This document shows positions 41,223 to 48,653 of a stretch of DNA of 64,000 nt, piece by piece; position 1 is the first letter of the stretch, and the number at the start of each line of letters is the position of its first letter. The stretch is from NCBI GenBank assembly GCA_945860545.1, contig CAMAQM010000006.1, forward strand, positions 1 through 64,000, read 5' to 3'. Position numbers and translations under genes: made by a program. Source of the stretch: Bifidobacterium breve. Lineage in GTDB: Bacteria; Actinomycetota; Acidimicrobiia; Acidimicrobiales; Acidimicrobilacustridaceae. The notes beneath the pieces are model-generated. The model had not been told where the DNA came from, searched no databases, and was given only the letters and a program-made list of their open reading frames with translations.

Positions 41223-41998
41223 GACGCTTTCGGCAGTTCGCGGTGGCGCAGGCCACGCGGGTCGAGACGTTCGATGGCGGCGGCCTCCGCGGCGTCGGGG
41301 CCACGGGACACCGGGGTGTCCTCGGCCACCACCAACTCAAACCCGGTGTTGGCCACCACCTCGTCGACGCTCACCCCCGGGTGCACGCTCACGAGACGCA
41401 TCCGGTGGTCGGGGGTGTCGAAGTCGAGCACGGCGAGGTTGGTGATCACCCGGGCCAGTCGGTGGTTGGCACGGGCGTTGGGGTGGAGTCGGGCCGCCCG
41501 GTCGTACCCGATGCCGCTCACCATGTCGACGTCGGGGGTGAACACCCTGGTGCTGTGGCGGGGGATGAAGAAACTCGTGGCGTGGTTGATGGTGTTGCCC
41601 GGCCCGCCCCGAACCCCCAACAGCTGGGCCGACGGTCGTTCCCACGGGCCGATGTTGGCGATGTTGGAGTTGCCGTAGACGTCCATCTGCGACGCCCCCA
41701 TCATCACGTGGCGTCGGCCACCCCACAACAGGTCGAACACCGATCGGAACGGGATCCAGCCCTCAATGCCGGCGTCGTCGGTGGTGGCCACCGATGCCCC
41801 GACGGGCAGGTCACCGTCAACGAAGAACGCTTCGCCGTCGCTGACCAACAGGTCGGGGGAGAAGGTGGCCCGAGCCAGCCGGGCACCGAGCATCGGCATG
41901 ACTCCCATACCCGAGGCGAAGATCTCGCCGTCTCCCCGAAAAGCCTCGGCGCAGGCCACCGCCACCACGTCAGCGAGTTGCACGTCGTCACCGTTCAC
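41219..41998 (-). CDS. ipdB: IpdB, beta subunit of ring-C-opening hydrolase
   Basis: 259 aa, close to the 250 aa of mycobacterial IpdB. CoA-transferase family I fold, beta-like: MPMLGARLARATFSPDLLVSDGEAFFVD, FDLLWGGRRHVMMGASQMDVYGNSNIANIGPWE and PGNTINHATSFFIPRHSTRVF. IpdAB hydrolyses the cyclic 1,3-diketone of COCHEA-CoA, the last intact ring of the steroid nucleus; it does not transfer CoA. GTG start at 41998 overlaps the ipdA stop (GTGA), so subunits are made in step. Identification rests on fold, length and the echA20-ipdA-ipdB-ipdC order. Confidence 0.88.
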   Translation of the reverse strand: MNGDDVQLADVVAVACAEAFRGDGEIFASGMGVMPMLGARLARATFSPDLLVSDGEAFFVDGDLPVGASVATTDDAGIEGWIPFRSVFDLLWGGRRHVMMGASQMDVYGNSNIANIGPWERPSAQLLGVRGGPGNTINHATSFFIPRHSTRVFTPDVDMVSGIGYDRAARLHPNARANHRLARVITNLAVLDFDTPDHRMRLVSVHPGVSVDEVVANTGFELVVAEDTPVSRGPDAAEAAAIERLDPRGLRHRELPKAS

Positions 41999-42876
41999 GG
42001 CGCCGCCACCTCCTCACGCCACGCGGCCACAGCGGCCTGGTAGGCGGTTTCGTCGCCGCTGAGGAACCGCTCGGCGAACGCCGCCCACGTGTCTGGGTCC
42101 GCGGCGGCCTCCACGTAGGCCTTCTGGAACTTCTCGTCGCGCCCGTAGTCAGGTTCGCAGGTGGTGAAGTGGGCGCCTCCGGGCGCTTCGATCACGCCGT
42201 CGACCATGGACCGGTTGATCCGCAACGTCTGGAAGGGCCCTGCGGCCACCATCTCGGCGGTCGTCACCACCTGTTCGCACGACACGAACCGTCGACCTGG
42301 TTCGCACGCCGACAGGAACAAGTCGTCGAAGTACAGGTCGGGACCGAGGTACTGGGCGTTGCCGCGCTGGTCGGCCCGGTTCAGATGGACGAAGGCGGCG
42401 TCGAGACGGATGGCGGGAACGGCGAGCAACTCCTCGCCGTCCTCGTAGGGGGATTGCACGGTGCGCAGTCCCGGGTTCACGTCGGTGACGCCGCTGGCGA
42501 GACCTGACCGTGTCGGCAGGAACGGCAGTCGCAGCGACCCGGCGTACAGCGCCCACTGCAGCATGCCCTCGTCGTACTCGACCGGTTCGGCGATGGTGCC
42601 GTTTTGGCGTGCGGCCCGGAAGTGCGGTTCGAGAGGGATCGAGTCGAGGGACACGAACCCGTAGATGAGACGTTTCACCTTGCCCGCCGCGCACAACAGC
42701 CCGACGTCAGGCCCTCCGTAGGAGACCACGGTGAGGTCGGTTACGTCGGTGCGCAACAGGGCCCGAACCAGCGCCATCGGTTTGCGCCGGCTGCCCCAAC
42801 CGCCGATTCCCAACGTCATGCCGGAGTCGATGGTGGCGGCCGCCTCGTCGGCGGTGATCCGCTTGTCGGCGGTCAC
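41995..42876 (-). CDS. ipdA: IpdA, alpha subunit of ring-C-opening hydrolase
   Basis: 293 aa, the length of mycobacterial IpdA (292). CoA-transferase I alpha-like pattern: TIDSGMTLGIGGWGSRRKPMALVRALL, VVSYGGPDVGLLCAAGKVKRL, EPVEYDEGMLQWALYAGSLRLPFLP, and FVHLNRADQRGNAQYLGPDLYFDD. The YDEGM stretch (about 101-105) carries the Glu expected to be the catalytic base in this hydrolase. GTG start at 42876 overlaps the echA20 stop. With IpdB it forms the heterotetramer that opens ring C, feeding central metabolism with succinyl-, propionyl- and acetyl-CoA. Confidence 0.9.
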   Translation of the reverse strand: MTADKRITADEAAATIDSGMTLGIGGWGSRRKPMALVRALLRTDVTDLTVVSYGGPDVGLLCAAGKVKRLIYGFVSLDSIPLEPHFRAARQNGTIAEPVEYDEGMLQWALYAGSLRLPFLPTRSGLASGVTDVNPGLRTVQSPYEDGEELLAVPAIRLDAAFVHLNRADQRGNAQYLGPDLYFDDLFLSACEPGRRFVSCEQVVTTAEMVAAGPFQTLRINRSMVDGVIEAPGGAHFTTCEPDYGRDEKFQKAYVEAAADPDTWAAFAERFLSGDETAYQAAVAAWREEVAAP

Positions 42877-43649
42877 GTGTTGCTTCCCTCGGCGCCGCCT
42901 GCGGATTTGTCGGTGCCGGCGAACTCGTCACGGAGCTCGTCGCTGACCCCGCTCAGGTTCAGCTCGAAAGTGAACCCCTGCTCGAACCGGTAACTGCGTT
43001 TGGGGTCCCAGGGGTCGATGCCGTTGAGGCATTCCTTGGCGGCGCGGATCACCGTTGGGGACTTGTCGGCGATCTGTTCGGCGAGTCGCACCGCTGCGTC
43101 GCGCAACTCGTCGCGGGGGACGACGTCCCACACGCTGCCCCAGGCGTGCAGTTCGGCGGCGGTGGCGCGTGTGGCGGTGTACACCATGGCCCGCATCTTG
43201 TGTTGGGGGACGAGGCGGGCGAGGTGGGTGGCGGCGCCGAGTGCGCCGCGTTCAACCTCGGGGAGGGCGAACCAGGCGTCGTCTGAGGCGATCACGGCGT
43301 CGCTGTTGCCGACGAGGCCGATGCCGCCACCGACGCAGAATCCCGCCACGGCGCTGATGACGGGCACCGGGCAGTCGTACACGGCGGTGAACGCTGCCGC
43401 GCACCCACGGTTGGCGCCGAGCAGGGCGTCGAACCCGTCGGTGTGCTGCATCTCCTTGATGTCCACGCCGGCGTTGAACCCCTTGCCCTCGGCCCGCAGG
43501 ATGACGACCCGGGTCTGGGGGTTGGCCCCCGCTGCGGTGATGGCGTCGGCCAACCCGAACCACTCGTCAACGGTGAGTGCGTTCACCGGCGGGCAGTTCA
43601 TGACCACCTCGGTGATGCCGTGTGCGTTCTGGTGCGTTTCGATCCCCAC
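42873..43649 (-). CDS. echA20: EchA20, ring-D-opening crotonase hydrolase
   Basis: 258 aa crotonase: VMNCPPVNALTVDEW, GKGFNAGVDIKEMQHTDG, VISAVAGFCVGGGIGLVGNSD, and ALPEVERGALGAATHLARLVP. EchA20 of M. tuberculosis hydrolyses ring D of the HIEC-CoA intermediate, just before IpdAB. It is the first gene of the coupled operon echA20-ipdA-ipdB-ipdC-maoC, and it faces an SDR gene away at 43730 as Rv3550 faces Rv3549c. GTG start at 43649; a TAGGCT box (complement of 43659-43664) lies 9 nt upstream, with operator copy 8 just behind it. The long C-terminus (DPWDPKRSYRFEQGFTFELNLSGVSDELRDEFAG) is consistent with this group. Confidence 0.87.
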   Translation of the reverse strand: MGIETHQNAHGITEVVMNCPPVNALTVDEWFGLADAITAAGANPQTRVVILRAEGKGFNAGVDIKEMQHTDGFDALLGANRGCAAAFTAVYDCPVPVISAVAGFCVGGGIGLVGNSDAVIASDDAWFALPEVERGALGAATHLARLVPQHKMRAMVYTATRATAAELHAWGSVWDVVPRDELRDAAVRLAEQIADKSPTVIRAAKECLNGIDPWDPKRSYRFEQGFTFELNLSGVSDELRDEFAGTDKSAGGAEGSNT

Positions 43650-43670
43650 GAGGCGGGGAGCCTACCCGTG

Positions 43671-43689
43671 ATCTGACACTCCGTCAGAT
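43671..43689. promoter_or_regulatory. island operator, copy 8, in front of the ring C/D operon
   Basis: ATCTGACA-CTC-CGTCAGAT, one mismatch in the left half. It touches the leftward promoter (TAGGCT at the complement of 43659-43664, 6 nt away) and lies 27 nt before the rightward TAGCGT box (43717-43722), which is 7 nt before the ATG at 43730. Control of ring degradation by the same regulator as the side-chain genes is implied. Confidence 0.75.
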
Positions 43690-43729
43690 GCCCGGGAGCG
43701 GGAGGAGACCCGGGACTAGCGTGGCCGCC

Positions 43730-44485
43730 ATGGGAGTCACGATTGATCTCACCGGCCAGGTCGTCCTCATCACGGGAGGGACCCGTGGGGTGGGCCGGGG
43801 AATCGCTCAGCGGTTCGCCGACGCGGGGGCGACGGTGGCCGTCGTGGCACGCACCGCTGTTGACGACCTGCCGAAGGGCTGGTCGATGCACACCGCCGAT
43901 CTGCGCGACGGTGACATGGCATCTGCCGCAGTGGACGAGGTCGTCGCCACCCACGGCCGTATCGACGCACTGGTCAACAACGCCGGCGGTTCACCCCCGG
44001 CGGACACCGCGTCCGCCTCACCAAGGTTCACTGAACGCATCGTGGCGTTGAACCTGCTGTCGGCGATGTACTGCGCCCAGCGCGCCAACCACCACATGCA
44101 GGCTGGCGACGGTGGGGCAATCGTGAACGTGGCGAGCGTGGCCGGTCTGCGTCCCGCCCCGACCGTGGCCGCCTACGGTGCGGCCAAGGCCGGCCTGTTG
44201 TCGTTCACCGCCACCGCCGGGCAGGAGTGGCTGCCCAAGGTGCGGGTCAACGCGGTGACGTGCGGGATGGTGCTCACCGAGCAGGCCGCCTTGCACTACG
44301 GGGACGAGGCGGCGTTGGCCAGGGTGGCGGACACCATCCCGATGGGGCGACTGGCCGCACCCGAAGACATCGGCGACGTGTGCGTCTGGCTGGCCTCACC
44401 ACAGTCGTCCTACGTCAGTGGGGCCAACGTGGTCGCACACGGTGGCGGGGACCGGCCGCCGTTCCTCGACGCCGCTTCGGGGTGA
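43730..44485 (+). CDS. short-chain dehydrogenase/reductase, Rv3549c-like
   Basis: 251 aa. VVLITGGTRGVGRGIAQRFADAG for cofactor, with an Arg-containing VVARTAVDDLPKG, which may favour NADP(H). Then NNAGGSPPADT, NVASVAGLRPAP with Ser, YGAAKAGLLS, and a C-terminal YVSGANVVAHGGGDRPPF. It sits alone, divergent from echA20, as Rv3549c does in M. tuberculosis. The ATG at 43730 is 7 nt after TAGCGT, a leaderless arrangement, and the frame upstream crosses the operator. The reaction in ring C/D breakdown is not established for this homologue. Confidence 0.85.
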   Translation: MGVTIDLTGQVVLITGGTRGVGRGIAQRFADAGATVAVVARTAVDDLPKGWSMHTADLRDGDMASAAVDEVVATHGRIDALVNNAGGSPPADTASASPRFTERIVALNLLSAMYCAQRANHHMQAGDGGAIVNVASVAGLRPAPTVAAYGAAKAGLLSFTATAGQEWLPKVRVNAVTCGMVLTEQAALHYGDEAALARVADTIPMGRLAAPEDIGDVCVWLASPQSSYVSGANVVAHGGGDRPPFLDAASG

Positions 44486-44496
44486 CCCGGGCGTCC

Positions 44497-45576
44497 TCAG
44501 GGCGCAGACGGTGGGGTGCGCATAAGCGCACCGACCTCGGTGGCGATGGCGTCGGCTGCAGCGGCCGCGTCGTCGAGGACGAGCATGGCGTGGAACCCGT
44601 GGATCATGTCGTCGTAGCACCGGTAGGTGGTCGGGACCCCGGCGGCGGCCAGTGCGTCGGCGTACGCCCGACCGTCGTCTCGCAGCACGTCGAACCCGGC
44701 GGTGATCACCAGCGCGGGAGCGAGTCCACCGAACTCGCCGGCGAAGATGGGGGAGACCCGAGGGTCGTCCCACAATTCTGGGGAGGGGACGTACGTGTCG
44801 CGGAACACGCCGACCCCTTCGGCGGTGAGACCGAACCCCTCGGAGAAGATTTCATAGGACGGGGTGCGCATCCCCACGTCGGCGAGTGGGTAGACGAGAC
44901 ACTGCATGCGCGGCTGGGTCAGGCCCAGCCGACGGGCCTCAAGACACACCACAGCCGACAGTGTCGCCCCCGCCGAGTCACCCATCACCCCGACCGCTCC
45001 TGGTTCGATGCCGAGGTCCTCGGGGTGGTCGAGCACCCACCGGTACGCCGCCACGCAGTCGTCGACGGCGGCGGGGAACACGTGCTCGGGGGCGAGGCGG
45101 TAGTCGACGGACACCACGACACACCCGCTGCGTTCAGCGAGGACCCGACAGCTCGGGTCGTGGGTGTCGAGGTCCCCGACGCAGAATCCGCCTCCGTGGA
45201 GGTACACCACCGCCGGAACCGGACCGACCGCCGACGCCGGCCGGTAGACACGGACGGGGATCGGACCGTCGTCGCCGGGCAGGTGACGGTCGGTGGCCAA
45301 CACGCCGGCGCGTACCGGTGACGACAGTCGCACCATGGTGCGCATCTCTTTGCGTGCCTTGGCCCAGTCGGTGTCCGCCGTGGTGGCGGCGCGACGCGCA
45401 CCTGTGGCCAACAGCAGCTGCAGACCCGGGTGGAGACGTCGCCCGTCGCGCCACAGCGGTTCCCGCTGGCCCAAGAGCCGCAACCCGGGGCGGGGGTGGG
45501 CCAACAGCCAGTGGGCGATGCGGGCGGTGAGGGAGCGCCGGTTCACGGGTGTTGGGGTCACGGGCGTTGGGGTCAT
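44497..45576 (-). CDS. alpha/beta hydrolase, HSL/LipN-like esterase
   Basis: 359 aa, hormone-sensitive-lipase type. VVYLHGGGFCVGDLDTHD carries the oxyanion HGGG, MGDSAGATLSAVV is the nucleophile elbow with catalytic Ser, ITAGFDVLRDDGRAYADAL holds the acid, and YDDMIHGFHAM the His. It should cleave short-chain esters or lactones. The start overlaps the ipdF stop (ATGA), so it is the fourth gene of the 48444-44497 operon. A role in releasing an ester or lactone during ring breakdown is inferred from the operon only. Confidence 0.88.
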   Translation of the reverse strand: MTPTPVTPTPVNRRSLTARIAHWLLAHPRPGLRLLGQREPLWRDGRRLHPGLQLLLATGARRAATTADTDWAKARKEMRTMVRLSSPVRAGVLATDRHLPGDDGPIPVRVYRPASAVGPVPAVVYLHGGGFCVGDLDTHDPSCRVLAERSGCVVVSVDYRLAPEHVFPAAVDDCVAAYRWVLDHPEDLGIEPGAVGVMGDSAGATLSAVVCLEARRLGLTQPRMQCLVYPLADVGMRTPSYEIFSEGFGLTAEGVGVFRDTYVPSPELWDDPRVSPIFAGEFGGLAPALVITAGFDVLRDDGRAYADALAAAGVPTTYRCYDDMIHGFHAMLVLDDAAAAADAIATEVGALMRTPPSAP

Positions 45577-46337
45577 GGGTGCTGGGAACTGGCGCTGATG
45601 ACCTCACCGGTGAGGTACGAGCTGTACGGCGAAGCGAGGAACACGATGATGTTGGCGATCTCCCACGGTTCGGCGGCCCGACCGAACGCCTCACGGGAGG
45701 TGAGCTCGTCGAGGAGTTCGTCGCTGGTGACCTTGGCGAGGTTGGCGTGCATGGCCAGCGACGGGGCGACGGCGTTCACCCGCACCCCATGGGGCGCTGC
45801 TTCCACCGCGGTACAGCGGGTCAGCGCCATCACCCCGGCCTTGGCCGCCGCGTAGTGCGCCTGGCCCCGCTGGGCGCGCCAACCGAGCACCGAGGCGTTG
45901 TTGACGATCACCCCGCTGCCGCGGGCATACATGTGGCCGAGTGCGGCGCGGGTGGCCTGAAACGTGCCGGTGAGGGTGACCCCCAACACGGCGTTCCACT
46001 GTTCGTCAGTCATCTCGTGGACCTCGGCGGTGCCGCCAAGGCCGGCGTTGTTGACCAGCACGTCGATGCCTCCGAGCTCGGCGGCGGCTTGGTCCATGAG
46101 TGCCCGCACACTGGCATCGTCGGTGACGTCACAGGGGATGCCGGTCACGCCGAGCTCGGCGGCGGTCTCGGCGAGTCGACGTTCGTGACGGTCCGAGATC
46201 ACCACCCGGGCACCCTCTTCGAGGCAGCGTCGTGCGGTGGATGAACCGATACCTGATCCCGCTGCGGCGGTGACGACCACGCCGAGTCCGTCGAGCAGGC
46301 CGTGTCCCGACACGTAGTCGGGTGGGTTCGTCGTCAT
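45573..46337 (-). CDS. ipdF: SDR, IpdF-like
   Basis: 254 aa. GVVVTAAAGSGIGSSTARRCLEEG (a TAAAGSGIG form of the glycine motif), VVISDRHERR, NNAGLGGTAEVHE, NNASVLGWRAQ with Ser, YAAAKAGVMAL, and AKVTSDELLDELTSREAFGRAAEPWEIA. In M. tuberculosis fadE30 (Rv3560c) is followed by ipdF (Rv3559c), the dehydrogenase of the 5-hydroxy C/D-ring CoA. Here it directly follows a FadE gene with an ATGA overlap, giving the same order. Identification is by family plus synteny. Confidence 0.8.
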   Translation of the reverse strand: MTTNPPDYVSGHGLLDGLGVVVTAAAGSGIGSSTARRCLEEGARVVISDRHERRLAETAAELGVTGIPCDVTDDASVRALMDQAAAELGGIDVLVNNAGLGGTAEVHEMTDEQWNAVLGVTLTGTFQATRAALGHMYARGSGVIVNNASVLGWRAQRGQAHYAAAKAGVMALTRCTAVEAAPHGVRVNAVAPSLAMHANLAKVTSDELLDELTSREAFGRAAEPWEIANIIVFLASPYSSYLTGEVISASSQHP

Positions 46338-47536
46338 CGGGGCTCCCGGGGTAGGCCGAGGACACGCTCGGCGAGGATGTTGCGCTGGATCTCGTTGGAA
46401 CCGCCGTAGATGGTGTCAGCCCGCGTGAACAGGAACAGCCGTTGGGCGTGGGTGAGTTCGTAGGGGAACCCGTCGGCCACCGTGCCCGCCATCCCCTCAA
46501 TGTCCACCAGTAGCTCGCCGAGATCCCGGTGCCAGGTCCCCCAGAACAACTTTGAGATGCTGGCCTCGGGTCCGGGCACCCCGCCCGACATGGAGCGCAG
46601 CGCGTTCCATCGCATCAACTGCAGCCCCGTGTGGGCCGCTGCGAGACGCTGACGCATCAGCGGATCTGAGGTCAGGCCGCGCTGGCGTGCGGCATGAAGC
46701 GCAGAGTCGTACTCCCGGGCGAACCCGACCTGCTGGGCGAGGGTGGACACGCCACGCTCGAGTGCGAGCAGGCCCATCGCCACCCGCCAGCCGTCACCAG
46801 GTTCGCCAACGACGAGGTCGGCGTCGGTGCGGGCGTCGGTGAAGAAGGTCTCGTTGAACTCGCCGCCCCCGGTGATCTGTTCGATGGCGCGCACCTCGAC
46901 ACCGGGTTGATCCATGGGGACCAACAAGAAGCTGAGGCCCCGGTTGCGCTGGGACCCTTTCTCGCTTCGGGCCACCACGAAACACCACTGGCTGACGTGG
47001 GCGAGCGAGGTCCACACCTTCTGCCCGTTGATCACCCAGCTGTCCCCGACGAGATCGGCCCGTGTCGCCACCGCGGCGAGGTCGCTGCCCGCTCCGGGTT
47101 CGCTGTAGCCCTGGCACCACCGTTCGGCGCCGTTGAGGATGCCGGGGAGGAACCGCTGACGCTGGTCCTCGGTGCCGTACTCGATGAGGGTCGGGCCGAG
47201 CAGGTGCTCACCCATGTGGTTCACCCGACCGGGGGCGTTGGCTTTGGTGTACTCCTCTGCCCAGATCACCTGTTGGGAAATGCTGGCGCCACGGCCCCCG
47301 TGCTCGACCGGCCAGCCCAGACCGATCCACCCCGCCGCACCGAGGACCTGTTCCCACACCACCCGGGTCTCAAAGCCGAACTCTTCGTCGGCAGGTCCGC
47401 CCCGACCACCGAGTTCGGCGAACTCGCCGACGACGTTGGCCGACAGCCACTGCTGACACTGGGCGCGGAAGTCGTCGGGGTTGGTGGCCAGCTCGGCGGG
47501 GGCGCGGCTGGTGTCGGCGCCGGCCGGAGTGGTCAT
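46334..47536 (-). CDS. fadE30: acyl-CoA dehydrogenase, FadE30-like
   Basis: 400 aa. Full set of landmarks: WPVEHGGRGASISQQVIWAEE, GYSEPGAGSDLAAVATRADL, VWTSLAHVSQWCFVVARSE, EFNETFFTDARTDADLVVG, and the terminal YGGSNEIQRNILAERVLGL. FadE30 oxidises the propionate side chain left on rings C/D after ring B loss (HIP-CoA derivative). The gene is followed by an IpdF-like SDR, as in M. tuberculosis. Its ATG overlaps the stop of the SDR at 47533 (ATGA). The side-chain-like dehydrogenases elsewhere in the window are less similar. Confidence 0.82.
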   Translation of the reverse strand: MTTPAGADTSRAPAELATNPDDFRAQCQQWLSANVVGEFAELGGRGGPADEEFGFETRVVWEQVLGAAGWIGLGWPVEHGGRGASISQQVIWAEEYTKANAPGRVNHMGEHLLGPTLIEYGTEDQRQRFLPGILNGAERWCQGYSEPGAGSDLAAVATRADLVGDSWVINGQKVWTSLAHVSQWCFVVARSEKGSQRNRGLSFLLVPMDQPGVEVRAIEQITGGGEFNETFFTDARTDADLVVGEPGDGWRVAMGLLALERGVSTLAQQVGFAREYDSALHAARQRGLTSDPLMRQRLAAAHTGLQLMRWNALRSMSGGVPGPEASISKLFWGTWHRDLGELLVDIEGMAGTVADGFPYELTHAQRLFLFTRADTIYGGSNEIQRNILAERVLGLPREPR

Positions 47537-48444
47537 GCGTTGGGTTTGTCCCCCGACGCCGCGGCCTCACGCATCTTGGCCACCATGTCGAGCATGGGGA
47601 GGCGTTCGGTGCCGACCTGGGTGGGGAGTCGCTCGGCGATCTCCTCGGGGGTCCAGCGGTGCCCGGCCCACATGGCCCGCACCTCGCGAGGCTGGCTCCA
47701 CACGGCGATCTTGTCGCCCACCACCGTGTACACCTGACCGGTGACCTCACGGGCGGCGTCGGACACGAGGTACACCGCCATTGGCGCAACGTCTTCGGCG
47801 TCGCCGATCTCAGCGAGTGACGACGGCACGTTGGCGCTCATGCGGGTGCGTGCCACCGGGGCGATCACGTTGGCGCGTACGCCGTAGCGTTCGAGCGCCA
47901 CCGCGGCGGAGTACGACAGCGACACGATGCCACCCTTGGCGGCGGCGTAGTTGGCCTGGGCGGTCGACCCCAACGCCCACACCCCGGAGGTGAACGCCAC
48001 GAGGGCGCCGCCACCTTCCTGCTTGCGCATCACGGCCGCAGCCGCCCGGTACACGGTGAACGTCCCCTTGAGGTGGACGCGCACGACGTCGTCCCACTCT
48101 TCTTCGGACATGTTGAACAGCATCCGTTCCCGCAGGATGCCTGCCACGCACACGGCGCCGTCGATACGACCCCAGGTGTCCATCGCGGCGGTGACCACGC
48201 CGGCACCACCGTCCATGGTGGACACGTCACCGGCCACCGCGACGGCTTCGCCGCCTGCGCCGGTGATCTCGGCGACGACTCCAGCAGCAACCTCGCTCGA
48301 GGGCTCTGCCCCGTCCATGGCCACACCGAAGTCGGCCACGACGACGCGCGCCCCTTCGGCGGCACAGGCCAGGGCCACGGCCCGGCCGATACCCCGGCCT
48401 GCTCCGGTGACGGCAACCACCTTGTCCTGCAGGAATCCGCTCAA
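47533..48444 (-). CDS. SDR of ~300 aa, Rv3548c-like
   Basis: 303 aa, longer than a classical SDR, with a C-terminal tail after the core (QVYTVVGDKIAVWSQPREVRAMW and RWTPEEIAERLPTQVG). Core: KVVAVTGAGRGIGRAVALACAAEG, VVVADFGVAMDG, a CVAGILRERMLFNMSEEEWD loop, FTSGVWALGSTAQANYAAAKGG with Ser, Tyr and Lys. This length and tail match mycobacterial Rv3548c and the dehydrogenase domain of 17-beta-HSD4, which oxidise hydroxyacyl-CoA. TTG start at 48444 behind GGGGGACGAG. First gene of the coupled operon (SDR, fadE30, ipdF, esterase). Confidence 0.82.
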   Translation of the reverse strand: MSGFLQDKVVAVTGAGRGIGRAVALACAAEGARVVVADFGVAMDGAEPSSEVAAGVVAEITGAGGEAVAVAGDVSTMDGGAGVVTAAMDTWGRIDGAVCVAGILRERMLFNMSEEEWDDVVRVHLKGTFTVYRAAAAVMRKQEGGGALVAFTSGVWALGSTAQANYAAAKGGIVSLSYSAAVALERYGVRANVIAPVARTRMSANVPSSLAEIGDAEDVAPMAVYLVSDAAREVTGQVYTVVGDKIAVWSQPREVRAMWAGHRWTPEEIAERLPTQVGTERLPMLDMVAKMREAAASGDKPNA

Positions 48445-48525
48445 CTCGTCCCCCGTGGGTCACAGCGGCTCGACTGCCGCCCCGTCGATGCGCCCATGTC
48501 GGGCACGGATTTCGTCCCGACCCGT

Positions 48526-48544
48526 ATCTGATGGGCCGTCAGAA
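48526..48544. promoter_or_regulatory. island operator, copy 9 (first of a pair)
   Basis: ATCTGATG-GGC-CGTCAGAA, one mismatch. A TATCCT box (48570-48575) lies 25 nt downstream, so this site is upstream of the rightward promoter. Its centre is 59 bp from that of copy 10. Confidence 0.7.
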
Positions 48545-48584
48545 CCTAGCATGAGGCCTTCCGGCGGCTTATCCTGCCGGACAG

Positions 48585-48603
48585 ATCTGACGCAGCGTCA
48601 GAT
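48585..48603. promoter_or_regulatory. island operator, copy 10 (second of a pair)
   Basis: ATCTGACG-CAG-CGTCAGAT, perfect; the symmetry continues one base further on each side (G and C). It starts 9 nt after TATCCT, so it covers the expected transcription start and the first bases of the message for the dehydrogenase gene at 48654. Confidence 0.8.
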
Positions 48604-48653
48604 CCCGCATCCGGGCCCCGGATTTTGCTGGGGCGGGCGAGACGGAGGACGAG

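Noticed and set aside
40491-41678. 395-aa open frame opposite ipdC and ipdB
   Set aside because: It crosses the boundary of two well-supported genes and has the His/Gly/Asp-rich look of antisense frames.
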